64,000 bases of DNA, taken from Exiguobacterium aurantiacum (GTDB lineage Bacteria; Bacillota; Bacilli; Exiguobacteriales; Exiguobacteriaceae). The translations under genes and the position numbers were made by a program. Every line of letters starts with the position of its first letter. The stretch's first letter is position 1. Below the pieces are notes generated by a model. It did not search any database, had not been told where the DNA came from, and was given only the letters and a program-made list of their open reading frames with translations. This document shows positions 14,943 through 23,661 of the stretch, in pieces. The DNA lies in assembly GCF_024362205.1 (NCBI RefSeq), contig NZ_CP101462.1, forward strand, positions 1,702,501 to 1,766,500, in the 5' to 3' direction.

Positions 14943-17188
14943 ATCGTTCCTTTCAATGCTTGTAACTGTCTGACGACCTGCTGTTTAAAGTCACCGTAGC
15001 CGATCATCCCGACACAGCGCGGACAACCGCTCTCGCACGGACAGTCGTCGACCGTTCGAATGGCCGCATCCAACACGTCGTCGGCGTCGCGATAGAGTGC
15101 CTCGCTCAGTCCGATGCCGCCCGGGTAACGGTCATATAAATAGACCGTCGGTTTATTCGTATGGGTCGCTTTCATTTGAATCGTCGTGAACAGATCGAGC
15201 GTGTCACACATCAAATAGAGCGGGGCCAAGCGACGCAACAGGTCGCTGACCGCTTCGAGCTGGTCCTCCATGTCGGCTTCCGAATAGGCGAACCGTTCAT
15301 CGAGCGTGAACCAAGTCGCCGTCGTGTGCAATTCCCGTTCCGGCAAATGGATCGGCCCGGAACCGATATTCTCGTGCGTCCCGAACTTGATTTTCTTGAA
15401 CAGTGTCGCCATCGCGATGACCGACACTTCTCCGAACGTCTTCACGCCGGTCGTCTTGTTCTCTTCCAACACTTTCAGTTCGACTGCCAAATTGGCATCC
15501 GTATAGTAGTCGACGTCGACACGTCGGACATACGCTTTCTTCTCTTCGAAGTCGAGACGTTCGACTTGATACTGCTCGGCGCCATGTAAATAGATGGCTT
15601 CGTCATGAAGCAACGTCATCGCGCTGAACGTATCCATCTCGCCGATGACTTGGTTCTTCGCGGTTTGATCGACGATGACGACATTCTCTTGATCACTCGT
15701 CCGCAGCGAGATATCATGGGCCGGGAACGCGTCCGTCATCCAATAATATTTATTGGCCCGTTCATGCAAGATGTGGGCGTCCGTCAAGAAATCGAGAATT
15801 TCTTCCGTCTCGACCGTTCCGAACCGCTCCCCTTTTTTGAAAGGCAGTTCGAAAGCGGCACATTTCATATGGTCGACAAGAATGATTAAATTGTTCGGGT
15901 CGAGCCGAGCTGCTTCCGGTGATCGGTCTAAAATCAAATCGGGCTGTTCGACGACAAGTTGATCGAGCGAAGACGACGAGGCGACAAAGATGACGAGCGC
16001 CTCGGAGTGCCGGCGCCCGGCCCGGCCCGCTTGTTGCCACATCGAGGCGACCGTGCCCGGATAGCCGTTCAAGACACACGCTTGCAACTGGCCGATATCG
16101 ACACCGAGTTCGAGCGCGTTCGTCGAGACGACAGCTTTGATTTCACCGTTACGGAGCCGGCGCTCGATTTCACGACGTTCCGACGGTAAGTAGCCGCCCC
16201 GATAGCCCACGATCGACTTGGGACCGAGCTCGCGCCGCGTCAGTTCTTGTAAATACGTCAACAATACCTCGACCCGTACCCGTGAGCGGGCGAAGACGAT
16301 CGTCTGAATGTCCGCTTCGACGAGCTTTGAGGCGATCCGCTTCGTCTCGAGCGTGGCGCTCCGACGAATGCCAAGCGCTTCATTGACGACGGGCGGATTG
16401 TAGAAAATCAAATGTTTCTTGCCTTGGGGCGCCCCGTTGTTGTCGACAAGGACGACGTCCTCTTCCGTCAACAGTTCAGCCAGTTCGACCGGGTTGGCGA
16501 TCGTCGCTGACGTCATGATCCATTTTGGATGGCTCCCATAATAGGCACAGATCCGCTTCAAGCGGCGGAACACGTTGGCGACGTGGCTACCGAATACCCC
16601 TCGGTACGTATGCAGTTCGTCGACGACGATATATTCCAAGTTCTCGAACAATCGAATCCATTTCGTATGATGCGGCAAGATGCCGGAATGCAACATATCC
16701 GGATTCGTGATGACAATATTGCCGGCGTCACGTACTTTCGTCCGGGCTGCCGGTGCCGTGTCGCCATCATAGGTGAAGCAACGCAAGTCTCCCTCGAGCG
16801 CTTCGACCATCTCCATCAAATCGCTGTTTTGGTCTTGCGCGAGCGCCTTCGTCGGATACAGATAGAGCGCCCGGGCATTCGGTTGTTCAATCATTTTCGA
16901 CAGGACGGGCAGATTGTAACAGAGCGTCTTCCCGGATGCGGTCGGTGTGACAATGACCGTCGAGTTTCCACGCGACGTCTGCTCAATCGCTTCGGCTTGA
17001 TGGGTGTACAGTTGTTCAATTCCCCGGCCATGCAACACCCTGACGAGATCTGGTGGCACACTCGACGGAATCGGTGCGTAGCGGGCCGGTTTCGCCTCGA
17101 CCGTATGCCAATGTGTCACGTTTTGAGAAAAACCCGGGTCGGTCTTGAGCGTATGGATCATTTCTTCCACGGAACGTTTTTTCCGCAT
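14939..17188 (-). CDS. mrfA: MrfA (YprA) DEAD/DEAH-type DNA helicase
   Basis: 749 residues, superfamily 2. Walker A TPTASGKT (about 81-88), DELH box in VVDELHTYRG (about 190), SAT motif TSATIAN, and arginine finger region QQAGRAGRR (about 387). The C-terminal DUF1998/MZB domain holds a four-Cys cluster, CPCESGCPRC, that binds metal. MrfA unwinds damaged DNA for excision with MrfB. The GTG at 17197 lies inside the AAGGTG site, so the ATG at 17188 is used. It starts 14 bases after the unknown gene upstream. Confidence 0.93.
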   Translation of the reverse strand: MRKKRSVEEMIHTLKTDPGFSQNVTHWHTVEAKPARYAPIPSSVPPDLVRVLHGRGIEQLYTHQAEAIEQTSRGNSTVIVTPTASGKTLCYNLPVLSKMIEQPNARALYLYPTKALAQDQNSDLMEMVEALEGDLRCFTYDGDTAPAARTKVRDAGNIVITNPDMLHSGILPHHTKWIRLFENLEYIVVDELHTYRGVFGSHVANVFRRLKRICAYYGSHPKWIMTSATIANPVELAELLTEEDVVLVDNNGAPQGKKHLIFYNPPVVNEALGIRRSATLETKRIASKLVEADIQTIVFARSRVRVEVLLTYLQELTRRELGPKSIVGYRGGYLPSERREIERRLRNGEIKAVVSTNALELGVDIGQLQACVLNGYPGTVASMWQQAGRAGRRHSEALVIFVASSSSLDQLVVEQPDLILDRSPEAARLDPNNLIILVDHMKCAAFELPFKKGERFGTVETEEILDFLTDAHILHERANKYYWMTDAFPAHDISLRTSDQENVVIVDQTAKNQVIGEMDTFSAMTLLHDEAIYLHGAEQYQVERLDFEEKKAYVRRVDVDYYTDANLAVELKVLEENKTTGVKTFGEVSVIAMATLFKKIKFGTHENIGSGPIHLPERELHTTATWFTLDERFAYSEADMEDQLEAVSDLLRRLAPLYLMCDTLDLFTTIQMKATHTNKPTVYLYDRYPGGIGLSEALYRDADDVLDAAIRTVDDCPCESGCPRCVGMIGYGDFKQQVVRQLQALKGTI

Positions 17189-17202
17189 GAGGTTCACCTT
17201 CT

Positions 17203-17763
17203 TTACGATTTCGAAGGTGCGAGTCGCTCCACGATTGATTTCACTTCGCCGATCCGTTCATCGCGTACGAGCCGATGGACGGCAGGTAAACGCAGCACCG
17301 CCATTTCTTTGAAAGACTCGGCGACATGTCCATTCTCTTCTTCGAGTCGAATGATCGCATCGTCATACAACCGTTGCGTCGACCGTCCGAACAAGACGAT
17401 GGTATGTAGCTTTGTACATTTCGAATGGACCGCCTGCAAATGTTTCGTGTAACGCTGCACCGCTTTATGATAGTCTTCATGCATCGCGAGCGCTTGACGC
17501 TTGCCTCGCAGAAGTTCTGGATAGAATGTTTCGTCGCCGAGGAACATCGTCTCGACGCCGATTCGTTTCAAATAAGGATGGCCACTGGCCTCGGCTATAG
17601 CTTGATCATCAATCAAGCGTCCGAACGGAATCGACTCCTCGACGAGCAATCGGCTCATTTTTAAGCCGTTGATACCGTGTAACGGGATACCTAAATCATC
17701 GTCTTGCAGTCGGTCGATCACAAACAACACTTTCATCTTGCGTTTCAGTGAGAGTTGTACCAT
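17203..17763 (-). CDS. Conserved-looking protein of unknown function upstream of mrfA
   Basis: 186 residues, soluble. It opens with a beta strand (MKVLFVIDRLQDDDLG, about 10-25) and has a central alpha/beta region with LHTIVLFGRSTQRLYDDAI (about 119-137). The alternation suggests a Rossmann-like or glycosylase-like fold, but I cannot place it. It has a strong extended -10 promoter and is first in the operon with mrfA and mrfB, so a role in DNA repair is plausible by context only. B. subtilis has no obvious counterpart at this position. Confidence 0.75.
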   Translation of the reverse strand: MVQLSLKRKMKVLFVIDRLQDDDLGIPLHGINGLKMSRLLVEESIPFGRLIDDQAIAEASGHPYLKRIGVETMFLGDETFYPELLRGKRQALAMHEDYHKAVQRYTKHLQAVHSKCTKLHTIVLFGRSTQRLYDDAIIRLEEENGHVAESFKEMAVLRLPAVHRLVRDERIGEVKSIVERLAPSKS

Positions 17764-17791
17764 GTGTCACCATCCTATTCGCTTTCTTTTC

Positions 17792-17800
17792 ATTATAGCA
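17792..17800 (-). promoter_or_regulatory. Extended -10 promoter of the mrfA-mrfB-ypsA-gpsB operon
   Basis: On the minus strand TGCTATAAT (17800-17792), a perfect TATAAT with the TGn extension. No good -35 is visible. It lies 28 bases before the first start codon and directly after the ponA terminator. Confidence 0.65.
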
Positions 17801-17810
17801 AACGAAACAG

Positions 17811-17839
17811 AAAAACAGGGCGCTGATGTCGCCCTGTTT
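17811..17839 (-). terminator. Terminator of recU-ponA
   Basis: Arms AAACAGGGCG (17813-17822) and CGCCCTGTTT (17830-17839), then TTTTT on the minus strand. Confidence 0.9.
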
Positions 17840-17852
17840 CCTGTGAGTCGGT

Positions 17853-20465
17853 TTAGTCACGACCACCGTTGCCATTCCCGTTGCCGTTACCACGGCCTTC
17901 TGAGTCTGACGTCGATTGACGGCTGACGCCCCCATCCGAATCCGCTTCCCCGTCTGTCTCATCGGTTGTCGGTTCTTCTTCGGTCGGTTCTTCCGTGTTC
18001 TCGTCTTCGGTGTTGTTGTCGTTTCCGTTATTTTGATTATTTTCGTTATTGCCGTTGTTTTCGTTGTTCTCGCCATCGGTTTGCTCGCCTTCTTCTTCAG
18101 GAGGCGCCTCTTCCGTGGCGGGCTCTTCTTCCTCTTCGGCAGCAGGTTCTTCGCCTCGTTCGACCGTGTAGGATGTTTGGAGCGGGCTCGACTGTTGATC
18201 GCCGACGAGCGCGTTCGTCGCGTTGGCGACAATCGTGAACGTCGTCTCCCCTTCACCGAGGCCAGAGATGGCGATGCTCGTGTCTTCGGTCGTCCCAACG
18301 ACACGCTCGCTACCGTCCGGACGTGTCTCCTTCACGGTGAACGAAAGTCCTTGGTAACCAGCGGCTTGGACTGCTTGCTTGTCGTATGACCAAGAGAGTG
18401 TTCCCGTTTCACCCGGTACGTCATAGTCGACTGACGCCCCGGTCGGCGCGGCGAGTTTATCCGGCTGCAAGTCTTTCGGTTTCGTCCCTTTGACGTACAA
18501 CTCGTTTCCGAGCGAGAGCACCGATTCCGGTTGCTGGAAGCGATCCGGTTGACCCGTCGCATTCGTCACTTGTTGCATCATATACTCGAAGTAGTATTGG
18601 GCGTAGTTCGGTTTCATCACCGATTCAGCTGTTCCATTCGAGCGGCCAGTCCATACCGAGATCGAGTAGTCGGTCGTATAGCCGGTGAACCATTTATCCA
18701 TGTCGTTATTTGTCGTACCGGTTTTGCCGGCGACGTCCCACGGGAACGCACCTGGCTCATACGTGCCGTTCGAACCGCTGACAACATCACGAAGCATGTC
18801 CGTCAACATATAGGCGGTATAGTCTTCCATCGCCTGCTTCGCCTTGATTGGTGAGTTGATCGTCGATCCGTCGTTGAACTCGATTTTTTGGATGACGTGG
18901 GGTTTCGTATACATCCCATTCGTCCCGAGTGCGGCGTAAGCGGCTGCCATTTGTGTAGTGCTCGCCTCAGCGGCACCAAGTGCGTTCGAGGCGTTCATCT
19001 CGTCGCCCGACATCGACGGCTCGATGCCGACGTTCTCGACGAACGATTGAATCGCGTCTTGCCCGAACTCGTCACGCACTTCGTAGAAGGCACGAACAGC
19101 CGGCGTGTTCCCGGAGATCGTCAAGTAGTAGCGCATCGTATTGGCACCACGGAAGCCATCGTAGTAGTTTTTCGGTTTATAATTATCGCTTTCGTCAAAC
19201 GCTTTATCGATCAGCACTTTCCCAGTCGACCACTGTGCGTTCTCGATTCCTGGACCGTAATCGAAGAACGGCTTCGCCGTCGATCCGATTTGGCGTTTCT
19301 CACGCGAATAATCACGATAGTTCTTATCGCCTTGTTTCGCTTGCTGACTGTCGATGACGGCGACGATTTCACCCGTCTTCGTGTTCAACACGGTCGCGCC
19401 CATTCGTAGATCTTCTGGGAATGCACCATTCGGGATGTTCACGTTGTCCGATTTAATATCGCTATTGAACTTCGTATGCAAATCTTTATTAATTGACGTA
19501 TACACTTTCAAGCCCGTCCCGTAAATATCGGCCTGCTCGAGACCGTAGTCTTCCTCGAGCTCGGCTTGGACGCGGGCGTAAATCGAGCGCGTGTACGTCT
19601 CTTCTACTGTCTCTTCACCTGGCGAGATGACGTCCGCAATCTCGACGTCGAGCGCCTCGTTGTATTGTTCCTCGGTGATGTGACCGTCACGCTTCATCGC
19701 TGAGAGCACTTGCTCTTGACGATAACGCGTCAGTTCCTGATCCCCGTTGATTGGGTCATAGGCGCTCGGACGTTGCGGGAGACCTGCCAAGATGGCCGCC
19801 TCTTGGTAGTTCACTTCTGAGACCGGCTTGTTGAAGTAGCGCTTCGATGCCGTCTGGACACCATATCCGCCCGTGCCGTAATAGTTTTTATTCAAGTACA
19901 TCTCTAAAATCTGTTCTTTCGTATACTCACGCTCAAGTTTGAGGGCGAGCCACTGTTCTTGCAGCTTCCGCTTCAATTTCTTGTCGGTCGACAAGAACGA
20001 TTGTTTGACGAGCTGTTGCGTGATCGTCGAACCACCTTCGGCCCCGAAGCCGTCCGTCAAGTTCGCGACCACGGCGCCGCCGATACGGCGCAAGTCGATC
20101 CCGTTATGTTCATAGAAGCGACGGTCCTCGATCGAGATGACCGCTTGTTGCATCACTTCTGAGATGTCATCGATGGAGACATACTCGCGAATTTGTCCGC
20201 TCCCTTCGAGCGGTTCGCCTTCAGCTGACAACAGCTGGATCGGGTACGTATCGACCAACTTCTCTTCATCGAGCGGCGGTGCCGTCGCAATCGCATACGC
20301 CGTGTATGCGCCCCCGGCGATGACGCCAATAATGAATAAAATCCCTAAAATCGTTAATATGCGCCGAAACTTCGACTTCTTCGTTTTTTGTTTCGGCTTT
20401 TTGGCCGCTGGTTTACGTTTATTGGTCGTCGAATCTTGTCGACGTGCCATCCGACTTCGTTCCAT
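17853..20465 (-). CDS. ponA: Class A penicillin-binding protein 1 (PBP1)
   Basis: 870 residues. A basic cytoplasmic tail and one membrane helix (about 38-62) lead into a GT51 glycosyltransferase domain (EDRRFYEHNG, GGSTITQQLVK) and a transpeptidase domain with all three motifs: STAK (active-site Ser, in QIGSTAKPF), SGN, and KTGTT. A fibronectin-type domain follows, then an acidic, Asn/Gly/Glu-rich tail ending GNGNGNGG. It polymerises and crosslinks peptidoglycan outside the membrane. It follows recU by 21 bases. The AGGAG site is ten bases from the ATG; the ATG five bases earlier is in another frame. Confidence 0.96.
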   Translation of the reverse strand: MERSRMARRQDSTTNKRKPAAKKPKQKTKKSKFRRILTILGILFIIGVIAGGAYTAYAIATAPPLDEEKLVDTYPIQLLSAEGEPLEGSGQIREYVSIDDISEVMQQAVISIEDRRFYEHNGIDLRRIGGAVVANLTDGFGAEGGSTITQQLVKQSFLSTDKKLKRKLQEQWLALKLEREYTKEQILEMYLNKNYYGTGGYGVQTASKRYFNKPVSEVNYQEAAILAGLPQRPSAYDPINGDQELTRYRQEQVLSAMKRDGHITEEQYNEALDVEIADVISPGEETVEETYTRSIYARVQAELEEDYGLEQADIYGTGLKVYTSINKDLHTKFNSDIKSDNVNIPNGAFPEDLRMGATVLNTKTGEIVAVIDSQQAKQGDKNYRDYSREKRQIGSTAKPFFDYGPGIENAQWSTGKVLIDKAFDESDNYKPKNYYDGFRGANTMRYYLTISGNTPAVRAFYEVRDEFGQDAIQSFVENVGIEPSMSGDEMNASNALGAAEASTTQMAAAYAALGTNGMYTKPHVIQKIEFNDGSTINSPIKAKQAMEDYTAYMLTDMLRDVVSGSNGTYEPGAFPWDVAGKTGTTNNDMDKWFTGYTTDYSISVWTGRSNGTAESVMKPNYAQYYFEYMMQQVTNATGQPDRFQQPESVLSLGNELYVKGTKPKDLQPDKLAAPTGASVDYDVPGETGTLSWSYDKQAVQAAGYQGLSFTVKETRPDGSERVVGTTEDTSIAISGLGEGETTFTIVANATNALVGDQQSSPLQTSYTVERGEEPAAEEEEEPATEEAPPEEEGEQTDGENNENNGNNENNQNNGNDNNTEDENTEEPTEEEPTTDETDGEADSDGGVSRQSTSDSEGRGNGNGNGNGGRD

Positions 20466-20486
20466 TCATGCTTCACTCCTTCTATT

Positions 20487-21074
20487 TCAATCGAGCCACG
20501 CCTCAATCGCCGTCAAATAATCGACGGCCGGCATCGCCCGGGTTGGAACTTCGATTGCTTCTTGCTCGATATAGGATAGCGGAATCGACTTCCGTCCTGA
20601 TTCGCGCTGTTCCCACCAAACTAATAATTGCTCCGTTGATAACACATATTGCGTATTATAGCGGCTAAACCGAATGATGACAAAACAAACCCCTCCATGT
20701 CGCTCACACTCGCGCATGTGGTTGATTTGGTGGTCGTGAAAGTTTCCGAGCGGGAATGACGTCTTATTGTTCGTCTCTTTCGCTTCGAAATCGATGTACT
20801 TCCCGCGATACACCCCGTTGTAATCGGTCGTCGATGCTTGCTTGAAGTACGCCTCGGTCACTTTCGCCGCGCTCCGTTTCGGGTAATCGACTTTCACGAT
20901 TTGCAGCGGCGTCGGTTTTTTATGGATGACCGCTCGCCCATGGAGGCGGTAAAACTCGTTCGTGTCGTTCAGCAGCGTCTCGAGGTTCATCCCTCGGTTC
21001 GCATACGTCTGCGGATTAGAGCGGACCGGCGTTGCCGCAGGTTTCGGCTTTTTTCCGTTTGGATAATGGAACAA
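20487..21074 (-). CDS. recU: Holliday junction resolvase RecU
   Basis: 195 residues. DYNGVYRGKYIDFEAKET (about 88-105) holds the acidic and Lys residues of the nuclease centre. HKKPTPLQIV and LGNFHDHQINHM are also typical. It resolves Holliday junctions in recombination. The GTG at 21083 lies inside the AGGGGTG site, so the TTG at 21074 is chosen; it gives MFHYPNGKK, which lines up with the MIRYPNGK start of B. subtilis RecU. The recU-ponA order is conserved. Confidence 0.95.
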   Translation of the reverse strand: MFHYPNGKKPKPAATPVRSNPQTYANRGMNLETLLNDTNEFYRLHGRAVIHKKPTPLQIVKVDYPKRSAAKVTEAYFKQASTTDYNGVYRGKYIDFEAKETNNKTSFPLGNFHDHQINHMRECERHGGVCFVIIRFSRYNTQYVLSTEQLLVWWEQRESGRKSIPLSYIEQEAIEVPTRAMPAVDYLTAIEAWLD

Positions 21075-21446
21075 TGTCGTCACCCCTAGTCTCTAGTTTA
21101 ACAGGTTGGTCCAGCCGTTCCTTCCGTCTGAAGTCTGATTGTCGAGTTCTGTCGCTCGACTCCTCTGTGGATTTTCCGCAATCCATATCGTACCAAACTC
21201 CCGTATGTTAAACTAGTAGGTAGTTCATTGTGTAGTCAAATTGACACGACCTTGTTACGGAAGAGCTATTTATTTTTCTGAAATAAGTCTTCTACTTATT
21301 AGCCATAATTAAGACGGATTAAACGCAGATTGACGTAAGTTTGAAAAAGTGTGCAATTAATGTGCAATCAGCAGCGTAAACCAAGGTTGGAAAACAATTA
21401 GCAGGCTCGCTCGGATAAAAAGGGGAGCCATGGTTGGAGGAGTAAG
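21075..21446. other. 372-base intergenic region rich in dyads between recU and the DUF3800 gene
   Basis: No credible gene. It holds back-to-back -35 hexamers (TTGACT 21239-21234 on minus, TTGACA 21241-21246 on plus), a 10-base inverted repeat (21093-21102 with 21207-21216), a dyad AATAAGT-N5-ACTTATT (21282-21300), and a direct repeat of TGTGCAAT (21350 and 21361). The -10 elements are weak on both sides. Confidence 0.5.
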
Positions 21447-22298
21447 ATGGAAACACAAAAGAAGTATGTCATGTTCGTCGACGAGACGGGCACGCCTAAA
21501 GGGAACACCCAGTTCAATCTCACCGGCGTATTGATGGAATATAAATATGCGATCGATGCCGATGAGGCCGGGATGCCATGTGAATTGAAACGCCGTTTAT
21601 ATGCTTTCAAGCGCGACGTGTTCAAGACGGAGAATATCCTGCTCCATTTAAAAGAGATTTTAAAAGCCGAGCATCCATATGGGAAAGAGGATGGCATCAC
21701 GATCGATATGCTTCGTGACTTCTGGAACAAGTTGCCGGACTTCCTACGCGATATCAACTGTACGATCATCAGTGTCGAGGTCGATAAGCAAAAGCTTCAC
21801 GACTTCTATTCAACACCTAAAGACCCGTACGTCGTCGCGTTCGCTCACTTGATGAAATCGTTTTATGCGTTCTTAGAAGAGACGGAAGCGGTCAGCGCTC
21901 GCGTCGTCTTGGAGTCACGGGATGACTATCAGAACCTACTCATCCAGAAGGCGTTCTTCGATATCTTCAATTCAGGGACGGTCCATCTCGACGTCGAGAA
22001 GAGCCGACAAAAGATCAAAGGCTTCATCTTCTCGGAGAAACAAAATACAATCTATCAGTCTGGGCTCGAAATCGCTGACCTCGTCTGTCTCCCGCTTTCG
22101 CGCGTGCGCCGCGGCGTCATCGAAGTGAAACCACGGTTCGTCCATTATGGGGATGAGAACCGAATCTTCAAAGCCATCAAGGACAAGATTTACATTCGTA
22201 AAGAAAGTCCTGACCAAGATTTCCGTAACTGGGGATTCAAAAAAGTACCGATCACGAAAAAGCGCCGCGAATGGAGCGACCATCCGTGGAACCATTAA
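21447..22298 (+). CDS. DUF3800 domain protein
   Basis: 283 residues. FVDETGTPKG (about 9-18) carries the first acidic motif, ARVVLESRDD (about 151-160) the second, and GLEIADLVCLPLSR (about 209-222) the third with its conserved Asp; this is the DUF3800 pattern, a predicted RNase H-like nuclease fold. Function unknown; members occur often in accessory and defence settings. A GGAGGAG site precedes the ATG. It is the only plus-strand gene in a long minus-strand stretch, between recU and nth, which are close neighbours in B. subtilis, so it looks inserted. Confidence 0.85.
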   Translation: METQKKYVMFVDETGTPKGNTQFNLTGVLMEYKYAIDADEAGMPCELKRRLYAFKRDVFKTENILLHLKEILKAEHPYGKEDGITIDMLRDFWNKLPDFLRDINCTIISVEVDKQKLHDFYSTPKDPYVVAFAHLMKSFYAFLEETEAVSARVVLESRDDYQNLLIQKAFFDIFNSGTVHLDVEKSRQKIKGFIFSEKQNTIYQSGLEIADLVCLPLSRVRRGVIEVKPRFVHYGDENRIFKAIKDKIYIRKESPDQDFRNWGFKKVPITKKRREWSDHPWNH

Positions 22299-22334
22299 AA
22301 ACTGCCTTGCCGAACATTCGGCAAGGCGGTTTTT
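22297..22334. terminator. Bidirectional terminator
   Basis: Two 17-base arms (22297-22313 and 22318-22334) around an ACAT loop, with A and T runs, between the converging DUF3800 and MFS genes. Confidence 0.92.
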
Positions 22335-23559
22335 ACGTTCGGCGCAAGCCCGGCAGCGTCTCCCGCAACCGACCGATCGCGTTTAGCCCGGCCAAGAATG
22401 GTAAGACGGCCACAAGCCCGATCGCCCAATCGATGGACAACACATCGGTCAACACCCCGGCGAACAGGGCCCCGAACGCATAGCCGCTGTCGCGCCAAAA
22501 TCGATAGACACCCATTGCCGAAGCGCGCCAATACGGTTCGGCGACGTCACTAATCGAGGCTTGAAGCGTCGGATAGACCATCGCCGTCCCGACGCCGAGC
22601 ATGACCGCGGCGAGCACCCATTGCCAATAGTCCGACATGACCAGAATCGCCCAAAGCGAACCGGCCTGGACCCACATCCCGACAACAATCAAGCCTTTGC
22701 GCCCGATGCGGTCGCTCCATACCCCGGTGAACAGTTGGAAAAAGCCCCATGCCGCCGGATAGACCGCCACAATCAATCCGACCTCCGCGAGACTGAGCCC
22801 TTGCGCGGCAAAATAAATCGGGAACAAGCCCCATGCCATACCGTCCTTCAGATTGGTCGACAGACCGGCCACCGTCAGGCTCGAGAGCGAACGGTCTTTC
22901 CACGTCGTCGTCATGAACACATCTTTCGCAGAACGTGACTTCTCAGATCCGCTCGTCGGTTGGAGCTGTAACTGTTTCGTCGTATCGCGGACGAACAGCG
23001 ATAATCCGAGACCGACGAATGCAACGAGGACACCGATATAAAACGGTTCCGGCCGACTTCCGTACGTGACGGCGATCATACCAGAGACGGCCGCCATCAC
23101 GGCGACGCCGACATAACCCGCGAACTCGTTCAGTCCGACCGCGAGCCCCCGCTCCGTCGGTTTGGCCAAATCAATCTTCATATTGACCGTCATCGACCAC
23201 GTCAGTCCTTGGTTGACCCCAAGCAAGACGTTCGCCACGATGATCACCCACCAGGACGGGGCCAACATGACGAGCACGGGGACGAACAGTCCAATCCCCC
23301 AGCCGAAGACGAGCACACGCTTGCGACCGAACCGATCGGCGATGGCCCCAGCGAAGTAATTGACGACCGCCTTCGAGAATCCGAAGCTGATGATGAAGGA
23401 GAGTGCCGCACTTGTCGATACGAGACCGAAGTCCTCTTCACCGATGATAGGCAAAATCGTCCGCTCGAGACCGACCATCGATCCGACGAAAAAGTTTGTC
23501 ACGACGAGCAAGATAAAGTTCATTTGATTTTCTTTTATTCCAATCCGAGTTTCATCCAC
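22333..23559 (-). CDS. Major facilitator superfamily transporter
   Basis: 408 residues, twelve helices. The loop between helices 2 and 3 has the MFS motif GAIADRFGRKRVL (about 71-83). A central basic loop separates two halves, and the second half repeats the motif as WSDRIGRKG. Substrate unknown; drug or metabolite efflux is likely. The ATG at 23565 directly touches AGGAGG, so the GTG at 23559, six bases away, is preferred. It has its own promoter and sits with the DUF3800 gene in a segment absent from this place in B. subtilis. Confidence 0.88.
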   Translation of the reverse strand: MDETRIGIKENQMNFILLVVTNFFVGSMVGLERTILPIIGEEDFGLVSTSAALSFIISFGFSKAVVNYFAGAIADRFGRKRVLVFGWGIGLFVPVLVMLAPSWWVIIVANVLLGVNQGLTWSMTVNMKIDLAKPTERGLAVGLNEFAGYVGVAVMAAVSGMIAVTYGSRPEPFYIGVLVAFVGLGLSLFVRDTTKQLQLQPTSGSEKSRSAKDVFMTTTWKDRSLSSLTVAGLSTNLKDGMAWGLFPIYFAAQGLSLAEVGLIVAVYPAAWGFFQLFTGVWSDRIGRKGLIVVGMWVQAGSLWAILVMSDYWQWVLAAVMLGVGTAMVYPTLQASISDVAEPYWRASAMGVYRFWRDSGYAFGALFAGVLTDVLSIDWAIGLVAVLPFLAGLNAIGRLRETLPGLRRT

Positions 23560-23592
23560 ATACATCCTCCTTGCCGATTGCTAACTGAATTG

Positions 23593-23601
23593 AGTATAGC
23601 A
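23593..23601 (-). promoter_or_regulatory. Extended -10 promoter of the MFS gene
   Basis: On the minus strand TGCTATACT (23601-23593), 33 bases before the GTG start. The -35 is weak. Confidence 0.5.
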
Positions 23602-23621
23602 AAAAATACCCCCATACGTAT

Positions 23622-23656
23622 AAAAACGTCTTCCCGATCATGAGATCAGGAAGACG
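23622..23656 (-). terminator. Terminator after nth
   Basis: Arms CGTCTTCCCGATC (23627-23639) and GATCAGGAAGACG (23644-23656), then TTTTT on the minus strand. It ends the ypmA-to-nth unit. Confidence 0.88.
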
Positions 23657-23661
23657 CTTAT

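Noticed and set aside
16529-17452. 307-codon plus-strand frame opposite mrfA
   Set aside because: It mirrors the coding strand of a clear helicase; composition and lack of a site mark it as a shadow frame.
21075-21446. RNase P RNA, 6S RNA or SRP RNA in the large intergenic region
   Set aside because: I looked for the conserved cores (such as the GAGGAAAGTCC of RNase P and the GGAAG loop with AGCAGC of SRP RNA) and found none; the region also lacks a strong -10.
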